A stretch of DNA of 64,000 nt from contig NW_022985079.1 in the NCBI RefSeq assembly GCF_010015585.1, positions 535,652-599,651 on the forward strand, written 5' to 3'. The notes beneath the pieces were generated by a model, which was given only the letters and a program-made list of their open reading frames with translations, did not search any database and had not been told where the DNA came from. Made by a program: the position numbers and the translations under genes. Source of the DNA: Eremomyces bilateralis CBS 781.70. Taxonomy: Eukaryota; Ascomycota; Dothideomycetes; Eremomycetales; Eremomycetaceae. Of this stretch, positions 55,645-64,000 are shown piece after piece; position 1 is the stretch's first letter; each line of letters starts with the position of its first letter.

Positions 55645-56680
55645 TCACTCCGGGATGGCTTCGTCTGAATCGCTCTCGTCCTCATCTCCGCTAACCTCCT
55701 GGTTTTCTCTCTCCTTCTTCTCCATGAGCGCCTCCAACTCGGCATCGTCGTTCTCCGTAACCGCCTTGGGTGCCATCTTCACGGTACACGACCCTCCCGC
55801 CGCCACGATGTTCTTCTCGATCTCCTTGATCGAGCTCTCCAACATCGCGATCCCCACGTTCTTATCCAAGCACGTGCTGGTCAGGACGTAGAGCGGCGGC
55901 GACACCAGCTTCACCTTGACCGAATTCTCCTCGGTGTTGTTCGCCTCGGCGCATCGCAACGCCGCCTTGACCGCGTCGATCCCATCATACCCGAAACAGG
56001 TGACCTCGACATCGGCGCGGACCTTGGTCGGTTGCGGCGTCAGGCGCTTCGCGATGAACGCGACCAGCTCGCTTCGCACCGTGTCGCTCGGGAATGTGAC
56101 GTCTTTCCAGACGTCGGGGTTGGTGATGGAGATCTTAAAGGCGTCTAGGGCGTGGCCGTATTTCTTGTTCAAGGGCCACCCGAAACCCTGGTAGAGCTCC
56201 TCGATGGGCGTGTTGGTTTTCTCGGCGACGTGGCGCATGATGGAATGAACCATCTTGCTTTTGTTGTATCGTTCCTCGCATTTCACGATGTCTTCGGGCG
56301 ATACTCGACGCTTCGATAAATCGATATAACCTGCAGTGCGCCGGGGAGATCAGTATTCTGCGGTAACGTCGTCCTTGCGGGTGTCCATACCTTTGTCGGG
56401 ATCCACACGGAGAACCACGACGACCTCGTTGCGGCCCACGCGGATGAGCTTCTGGATGGATCGGATACGCCGCCGGGACAGCTCGCTGAGCAGGATCATG
56501 CCATCGATGTTATCGTATTCGAGGAGCTTGACGTAAGCACCCATCTCGGCGATCTATCGCGCGTCAGTTCGCCGTCGTGCGCGGCATCGGAAGGACACGA
56601 ACCTGCTTGACATTGACCATGACAAAGCTGTCCACCTCCGGGTACTTCTCCTCGTAGTACCGACAATTGGTGAGCGACAT
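55645..56680 (-). CDS. sui2: Translation initiation factor eIF2 alpha subunit
   Basis: Three exons, 56603-56680, 56391-56553 and 55645-56330, with introns of 49 and 60 nt, encode 308 residues. The protein begins [20 protein letters not shown] and carries the S1 fold and the regulatory loop [20 protein letters not shown]; the Ser equivalent to phospho-Ser51 is residue 52 counting the initiator Met. The helical and C-terminal alpha/beta domains follow ([35 protein letters not shown]), then an acidic tail. eIF2-alpha delivers initiator tRNA to the ribosome in the eIF2 ternary complex, and phosphorylation by Gcn2-type kinases slows initiation under stress. Identity is certain by sequence. Confidence 0.97.
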
Positions 56681-57441
56681 GGTGGCGGACGGTGTGTGAT
56701 GATGGAAGGAATTTCGGTGTCGTCGTGGATCGAGGGGAATTCTGGTGGGTGGAAGGGCAGTGTGGAGGAAATTGGGGAATTATCGAAGTTGAGTCAACTG
56801 TATTGAAATATCGAAAGTTCTCTTTCGCCTCCCCCACTTTCGATCTGATTGGCCCAAGCCCCAAACGCCGATGTGGTGTTGTGTCCACCACGACTTCACC
56901 ATCAGTGATCAGGCCGAAACCGACATCTTCCACAGTAAGAATGAATGCAAGCTTTTTTTGGAAGAGAGATTCTATTTCATAGCTGAGAGTCTAGATCTGG
57001 AAATACCGTACGGGTCCAGTCTTAATCTCGGGAAGATATGCTCCCTTCAAGGAAACTGCTCAGCTGGTAATATCTCCCTACGATCGGAGCCCCATCATAC
57101 AAATGCGAGTCTAGTCGGAAAGAATGTTCATATATTAACGGTTACGAATGGTCGTTATCCTACCCCTCGATCTCTTCCCCGCCATCCAGAGTTTCCGCCA
57201 GCCAGGCCGAATATCGTCCCATCCAAAACTCCTCAACACCAATCTGTCGTCCACACGACGTAGGAATGGAGCCCCCTAGGGTGGCACGCCAAAGCTCAAA
57301 AACCTTTCAAAACCCAAAAGTTCGCCTCCAACCAAGGAATCCCATAGCAACATCGCGAAACAAAAGTGAGCTGCAATCTTCTTCAGGCAGCATGCCTCAC
57401 AGAAAACCCATCAGTACCACCGCCCGTCCACCGTAACACGT
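56681..57441. other. Intergenic region upstream of eIF2-alpha
   Basis: This holds the eIF2-alpha promoter and the 3' flank of the SAP-domain gene. Plus-strand frames at 56692-57263 have no recognisable domain. Confidence 0.45.
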
Positions 57442-58573
57442 TCAGGATCGGCGCCCGACTGAAGAGCTGCCTCGAAGAATCGCATCGTATACGCTCGCGA
57501 CCATACCGATGGCGGAGCCGAGCAATAGGAACTGGTATCCTCCAAAGAAGGCGGAATTGACTTGACGGATCGTCAAGGAGTTGGCCAGACCAAGGGTGAT
57601 GCCCTGGCCGAAGACGAGCCACGCAACCATCGCCTTGACCACATGGAAGGTGAAGGGGTCAAACTTCTTCTCGAACGACGCCTTGGCGCCGAGGGTCATG
57701 TTGCAGAAATAGGCAGCGAGGAGGGGGAGACCGACACTGGTAGTCAACCACACCGTGATCCACGACCAATATTCCTGCGACGCGAGCATGTACACGTTCG
57801 GCCCGTAGATCGGGGTCTGGGGGAATCGCAGAGACGGGTTCGCGGGAATGTCGAACCAATTCACCCACGGCAGCACCAGTGGCTGGATCGCCAGGCCTTC
57901 CAGGACGAGGAGGATCAAGCTGATCGAGTGAACGTTGCTCAGTTGATGTCGGAACGCGTCGACGTTCTCGCTGACGCCCGCCTCGTCCATGGCCTTGGAT
58001 ACCTGGCCGGTGAACTCCTGAACCCGCTGCTTGGCCGCGCTGGCCGGTGATCGGGGGAGAGGGACACCGGACGCGACGCGCTGGATGGCGCGTGGAGTCT
58101 TCGCAACGACCTTTTTGATGGGCGTATCGGCGCTGTGATTGGGAGCATGTCAGCATTGGCCATATGCGACGCGTCATGGCGGGGTGGATTGCACATACTC
58201 GTCCTCTTCGCTTTTGATCGTCTTCCTGCGCTGGCGCGCCGGTTTGGGTTCCCTGTCGCCCTCGGAACCTCCGACGGAGACCAAGACGCGGTCGCGTTTC
58301 GTGGGCGACAAGCGACCGTAGAAATCGCTGAAGGCGGACTTGGTTCCCAGCGAGGATTGATGGTCGCGTAGGTGCTTCTCTAACGATTCAATCAAATCGT
58401 CTTTCAGCAACCCATCCGTGCTACAGGCGATCGACGCGTCAGCATCTTGCGCGGCAACAGATCTAGGAGGCGCATCTCTTGGATGGATGCGGCGCCACTC
58501 ACTTTCGGAGCCCAGCTTCTTTGGCAAGGTCAAGGAGCTCGCCCTTCTTTTGTTTCTGTAACCAGGCGGCCAT
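57442..58573 (-). CDS. SAP-domain multi-pass membrane protein, unknown function
   Basis: Three exons, 58503-58573, 58199-58420 and 57442-58132, encode 327 residues. The first intron splits a SAP-like helix-turn-helix (KKGELLDLAKEAGLRN then DGLLKDDLIESLEKHLRDHQ, residues 9-45), a motif that binds DNA or chromatin. A basic linker (PIKKVVAKTPRAIQRV) leads to four predicted membrane helices at about 166-187, 221-240, 259-281 and 293-313. The pairing of SAP with several helices recalls inner-nuclear-membrane HeH/LEM proteins but has more helices and no MAN1-type C-terminal domain. I do not recognise a named family. Nuclear-envelope anchoring of chromatin is an inference only. Confidence 0.8.
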
Positions 58574-59623
58574 GGTGGCAAGTGGTAGCGATGCGGTGGG
58601 ACCAAATACGCGAAGCCAATAAACACGCAGTCGGCGTGTGGAAATAGATTATGCAAAAAGCGCAATTGGGAGATCGGAGGTTGAGGACGGTGCAAGGACA
58701 AGGCGCGTTGAGAAGTGAACGGGATGATGGGGTTGATGATGCAAGTGCGAAATGGAGACGAGACCAGGAGGGAGAGCGGGAGGGCGGTGGCTGGACGTGT
58801 AAACTGTAAACAAAAGCCGGTGGCTGGGAATGGGATGGAGGAGTACTGGTCAGTCACGTGCGAGGGGCATGGTCAATGAATTCCTAGTCGATCAATAGAA
58901 AGGACCTGTGTCGAGTTGTCGATGAAGCTATTGTTGATTCCACAATAGGGGATGGATGAGAGGATGAATACAGCTGCCACTGAAGTACTCGGATCATTGC
59001 ATCTGGTTGTGCAACACCTGACACTGTACTCTGCTGTGCAAAGATACTGCTGCATGTACTGGCGGGGTTACCAGTCAATTCTGAGAAGGAGCTGGAGACA
59101 TGAGACCGTGAGACGAGACCGTCTAATAGGTCTGATGATGTTGACATCCAATACCATGGACTTGCCACAGTATGCTTACCTTGGTTATGGGCAATCAAGG
59201 TGAAGCAGGAGTTAGACAAACCTTGAACCTCATAAATGATGAAGCTGTCGTGGTTTGGAAAAGAAGAATCTCCAGAATCCAGACGACAGGGGGGCGCATC
59301 GGTCCACCCCCCACGTGATCTCGATCCACCCCGGCAAGCTGACCGATGCTGGCAGGTGGAGCAGTCACTGCAGCCTGAGGCCATAAGGCACTCAAGAGTT
59401 GTGCTCCAGCTCTAATGCCTCAGGTGTAAACATTCTCTTTGCACAGTTGGTCTATCCGACGCGCCGAGCTAACTCCCGAATCCAAAATATCTTCAATGGA
59501 CAATTGTCGAATTCGACGAAAGACCGAACACTGCACCTGATCTGCGGCTCAGATTCGTTACAACCCCTTCTCTCCCATCGTAGGAAGTGATCTAGGTGGC
59601 CAGCCCCTTCCGTTCCATGTTCA
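58574..59623. other. Divergent promoter region, no supported gene
   Basis: This lies between the SAP-domain gene (minus) and the mitochondrial carrier gene (plus). A 166-codon minus-strand frame at 58884-59384 has no recognisable domain and is Ser-rich by chance composition. No repeat was seen. Confidence 0.4.
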
Positions 59624-60987
59624 ATGGTCTTTCTTGGCCAACTGGCCAAGTGCTTCCGCGCTCCGGACAGGACGGCCGCCACTGTCACCGATAATGCTGA
59701 TTCGAACCACCCGTTCACCGCTGTGGCCGAGCCCGCCGTGGCATCGCATGGCGCGGCGGCAGCTATGGACAATGAGCTAGCCATGGAAACGGCGAGGCCG
59801 CAATATCTCCATGTACGACCACCCCATCTGACCTCCACCGCACATCTAATGGATTTCCATGACAGGCTATGCTCGCCGGCGGACTCGGGGGGACCACGGG
59901 CGATATGCTGATGCATTCGCTGGACACGGTGAAGACGCGCCAGCAAGGCGACCCGCATATGCCGCCAAAATACACCTCCATGGGTGGCAGTTACTATACC
60001 ATTTTCCGGCAAGAAGGCTTCCGAGGCCTGTATGGAGGAGTGGCTCCGGCGTTTCTGGGCTCGTTCTCGGGGACCGTCATCTTCTTCGGCACGTACGAAT
60101 GGAGCAAACGACTCCTGTTAGACAGCGGCATGAATGCATCGTTGGCATACTTGAGCGCAGGTTGGTAGAGGATGAACGCCTTGTCTCAGCTCCCACTGAC
60201 GGGTGATATCGCAGGCTTCATCGCAGACTTGGCGGCGTCACCCCTCTACGTCCCGTCCGAAGTGCTGAAGACCCGCCTCCAGCTCCAAGGACGACATAAC
60301 AATCCGTATTTTAAGTCGGGTTATAACTATCGGTCCATGCGGGACGCTGTGCGCACCATTTACAGAGGGGAGGGACTTCCCGCGTTGTTTTACGGCTATA
60401 AGGCTACCTTGATCCGAGATCTTCCCTTCTCAGCATTGCAGTTCGCATTCTACGAGCAAGAGCGCGCGTTCGCCCAACGATGGATGGGCTCGAAAAAGAT
60501 CGGTCTACCCCTGGAGCTCCTGACCGGCGCGTCAGCGGGTGGCATGGCGGGGGTTTTGACATGCCCGTTAGATGTGGTCAAAACCCGAATCCAAACCCAG
60601 CATAACCCCTCGTCCAGCGCAACCGCAACTTCGGGGAGCGCCGTTCTCAAATCGACCGCACCATTACCGAATACTCTCCAACACCCGTCGTCAAAACACC
60701 CCACCTCCCATGTCTCCCCGCCGACGCAGGAGACCAGCCAGCGATCTAACCGCCCCATATCCACCTCCTCGCCATCGACGACACTACGAAATCCCTCCGC
60801 AGTCACTTTGGATACCTCATCGGTCATGACCGGCCTGAGAATCATCTACCGGACCGAAGGATTCGCAGGCTGGTTCCGCGGTGTGGGCCCTCGGTTCGTT
60901 TGGACGAGCGTCCAGAGCGGCACGATGCTCGTCATGTACCAAGTGCTTCTCCGATGGTTCGAACAACATCCGCTCATGGATCGATAA
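59624..60987 (+). CDS. mme1: Mitochondrial carrier, Mme1/YMR166C-like (magnesium exporter group)
   Basis: Three exons, 59624-59812, 59866-60160 and 60215-60987, encode 418 residues. Three carrier repeats show the signature HSLDTVKTRQQG, VPSEVLKTRLQLQG and CPLDVVKTRIQTQ, with a Ser in place of the first Pro. The sequence closely follows yeast YMR166C as I recall it, including MHSLDTVKTRQQG, YVPSEVLKTRLQLQGR-NNP and the C-terminal GVGPRFVWTSVQSG-ML block. Yeast Mme1 exports Mg2+ from the mitochondrial matrix across the inner membrane. An insertion of about 75 residues rich in Ser/Thr/Pro sits between the third signature and the last helices. The first exon is specific and poorly conserved. Confidence 0.9.
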
Positions 60988-63900
60988 CCTGGGCTTTTCA
61001 GTGGCCTTTGCGCGACTCTGTACTGTTGTCAGGTTCGGGGATCTGCCGCATTTCTTGGAGTTACGGCTACGGAGTATCGCACCGCCCTCGAGATTCGAAG
61101 GACGAAGGTGCGTTGGATTTGGTGATGATATGGCTGATCAATAGAGTTGGAAAACGCCCGCGCCTCTCCGTGTATAACAACTGTCGAATAGATATTTGTA
61201 ATAGGAAGCAATCATGTTCTTCCATCCTTTTCGCTCCACTCGATCCTGTTCTCTCAAATTCGCCTCTCACGTCGTGTTTCACTCCCTAGACTTCGGGAGG
61301 CTGATACCTTCAGTTCCAAAGATGGACGGAGCAGCGTCGAGATTTCAAATACTTGCATTCCGATAGGACTAACGGGGATTTCTCCTCCCCCCTTGCTTTC
61401 TCCCTGGGTCAGGCGCCAGTTATCGGGCCGTCCCGGTACACGCCGCTCCAAGTCGCGATCACGCTCACGGCTAGGAGGAGTGTGGAGTTAGGCTCGTATT
61501 TGTAATTCTTCACCGCATGGCCCGTTTCAGGCCGACCTTCGAGTTTCGTCTGTCACCGCAAGGAAGTCGATGGGTCGTGCAGGCGTGTCTAGCACTCTAG
61601 ATTGATGGAAGACTACATGCAAGGTGAGCGCACCCCAACTCTTAGAAAGCGCTGATGCAACTCTAGCGTTCCTCGCATTCTCCTGGGAGCTTCAAGAATA
61701 GATGTTATATCATGGCTCTTGCAAAATTCTGTCCTGTTGCAAGGTGATGCGCGGCGGTGTAGGCCCCTTGGGTGAAGGTTCCTCTTACTTCGTAGAATGC
61801 GTGTGCGACCACGACCATGACTCGAGCGACGGCACGATTGGACGTAACATCGACATCGACACCATTTGAAATGGACAATTGGGCACGTTCACGCCCAGAC
61901 GATGCAAACGACGCCCAAAGGCGGATCTTGCCGTTGTCGGTCAACAATGCAACTCCTGGTCATGGAGACCGGAGCTGCAGACGCAACGAGGCGAGCGCAC
62001 GTCGACATCATGAGGCTTCCGGGGTGACGCTACACCTGGAATTTGGATGGATCGAAATCGATGTTGAGGCGACGACTCGCGAGAGGCCTGACATGGCCCA
62101 CGATTGATCATCGTGTATATTCTCCCGTCGACAATAATTGACAGCTTGACAGCAGAAAGCAAGAATCGCTGGGTATTCCAACATCTGGAAACCTGAGGCG
62201 CTTACCCCTTGCAATTGGTCCGTACAGGCAACCAACGGCGGAGGAGGGATGACAGATACGGCACTTCCATCATCAGTGGTTGGAATCAAAGCTCACCTAT
62301 CCGGAATTACTTGCCAACGGAAAGAATCCCTCCCAGCGAAGCCGTCTCTCAACCCACCTACATTTGAATAGCGGCTGGAAGATGTGTCATCGATCCAGAT
62401 AACAGTCACAGAAGTATCAACGGTCAGGCCACAGACGGGATGACGGGAGGCTTTAGAGCGGAACTATCCTGGCGCTGTGGCGCGGCCCGAAATGGCCGCC
62501 CCTCGGGCTTGATGGGTTAGCGTATCCATCCATACCAAAGATCCATCGGAATTCTGACTATGTTAAATCTTTTACGAACTGAATTCAATATTCATTGATT
62601 CCGAAATTCTACGAGCCAATTTCTCGATTTCTACGGGATTAGGACCTGATTCATGGCGATATTACGTAGTAGGTCTACCGGACTGGCCAACTGGTACGAT
62701 TCGTAAACCTCGAATTCTATGCTCAGGGAGCGACTCAGGGACAGTCGGACGTTGGGCCGAAAGGGGTGAGTTTGTACTCTGTCACTAATTATGCTTCATG
62801 AAACTGGGTAATTACACGATATTATATACTTTTTTGTTAACAACGACTTCTCTCCATGTTCTAGACTTCTATCACAGTCCCCTTGGTCCCTCGTCAGCAT
62901 ATATTTTCCGATTCACAACAGTCCAGGGTATCACTCACCACCTTGCCATCAAACATTAATCTTACCAGTGGGATATGATTCGCATGTCTCCTAGATTCCT
63001 TTGTCAATTGCGTAGCCTTTGGGATGGATAAATTGAATGCGTCGGTCAATGCCCAGCTACGATGCCGATTTATTGGCAATTTTGCATGGCATCATAGCCG
63101 GACCATTTCCCCTTAATCTCGACTCGTTTGAACCAGGTGGCGCTTGGTGGCGCGGATCTAGGGAGCGTGGCATGGGATCGACGCTGGTCCAATTCGTCGG
63201 GACCTGGACCCCCGATGGCAATGCCACAAGCCCACAACACTGCGTTGAAGCCTGTCAGCTTGCCCGCTTCCCGCAGTTGGAGACCCATGGGTTCGGGACT
63301 TGAGGGAGCATGGATCGATATTATTACTGCTACTGCTACTGATCATCTTGCTTCCGAAACGACTAGCTAAACAAGGTCAGTATTTTGAAGGTAATGCAGC
63401 ATCAGCCAGGGCACATTCACGAGAGCAGCAAGCCGCGCAACCGCGGCGTCCGCAGTCTCATAGCGTCAACATCCAATTCGAACTTGTGGATACCAACGGA
63501 TGGGGTTGCGACGGCCTTTCAGAGTGAGTTACGGCCATCTGATCTCACGATTGGAGGATGTATTTAGCTGAATCGTTGTCGGAGCGGAGGAGATGTGGAG
63601 TCAATATTTCTCAGCTTGGAGCCTTGGACGCCGGATTTTGCTGCGATAGTACTACTAAGTAATTGCCCCTTAGGAGGCTAGGACCGGCCCATTTTGTTCC
63701 AATAGACCCTGCATATCATTCCCTCACTGCTAAACCTGGGCAAGGGCGGAAATGATCGACCCTCAGGTTCATGGTCCACCACGGGATGGGATTGAAGTTG
63801 ACAAGAGGAAGTACCGGTGGCAACGCAATCACACATCAGACACAGCCCGCCGAAGAGATGTTGGTTGAATTTGTTGCGTTGGCAGACTTGCCGATCAGAT

Positions 63901-64000
63901 CGTGACTTTCGTGAGCCAGTAAGCGATCCAGAAGTCTGAATATTACAGAGGTTTCCATAAATATCCATAAATAGACGTTGTATGGGACTACATGCTGACT
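60988..64000. other. Gene-poor 3-kb end region, nothing supported
   Basis: I read all six frames and saw no domain, no convincing spliced gene and no transposon signature. The longest frames (61705-61947 minus, 63037-63303 plus, 63678-63968 minus) are below 100 codons and overlap others. An AT-rich block lies at about 62520-62900. The region could hold a long 3' flank, an eroded repeat or the regulatory region of a gene beyond the window. Confidence 0.4.

Noticed and set aside
58884-59384. 166-codon minus-strand frame between the SAP and carrier genes
   Set aside because: Ser-rich without domain, signal peptide or splice signals; length is within chance for this composition.

Overview
The window looks like nuclear DNA of a filamentous ascomycete (Pezizomycotina, probably Eurotiomycetes). 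Nearly every recognisable gene is a fungal housekeeping or lineage gene (Pep7, Spo7, Spo71, Yvc1, Cup1-like LYR protein, APSES factor, Mme1 carrier). Introns are short (about 43-134 nt) with GT-AG borders and CTRAC-like branch points. Genes lie on both strands without operons. I rebuilt the exons by eye from reading frame, splice consensus and family sequence, so junctions are predictions.

Region 1 (1-10.4 kb) is accessory. It holds the tail of an ankyrin-repeat protein, a 1676-residue GHKL (Hsp90-like) ATPase ending in a DUF3883/NO VEIN-type domain with a nuclease-like D...ExK pattern, and a NACHT-WD40 NLR-like receptor on the minus strand, broken by two stops and one frameshift. The receptor starts with a tiny separate exon, where fungal NLRs often carry a signalling motif. 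This is the most unusual part of the window.

Region 2 (11.7-31.3 kb) is core genome: a SAM-methyltransferase-like protein, a membrane protein, a TatD/Scn1 metallo-hydrolase, an unknown tail-anchored protein, Pep7/Vac1 with a 23-nt microexon, a METTL16-like U6 methyltransferase with an 11-nt microexon, a GNAT acetyltransferase, a Cup1-like LYR protein diverging from an MBF-type APSES factor across a promoter with three ACGCGT cell-cycle boxes, and Spo7.

Region 3 (31-45 kb) is looser and rich in secreted products: a glycine-rich secreted protein, a decayed hAT transposase, a secreted beta-helix protein, a ThDP enzyme whose start codon seems split by an intron, a secreted amidase and a small GPI-anchor-like protein.

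Region 4 (45.7-61 kb) is core again: a macro-domain hydrolase, pirin with an apparent non-AUG mitochondrial extension, Spo71, the vacuolar TRP channel Yvc1, eIF2-alpha, a SAP-domain multi-pass membrane protein and the Mme1-type mitochondrial carrier. The last 3 kb hold no gene I can support. I saw no tRNA, rRNA or CRISPR array.
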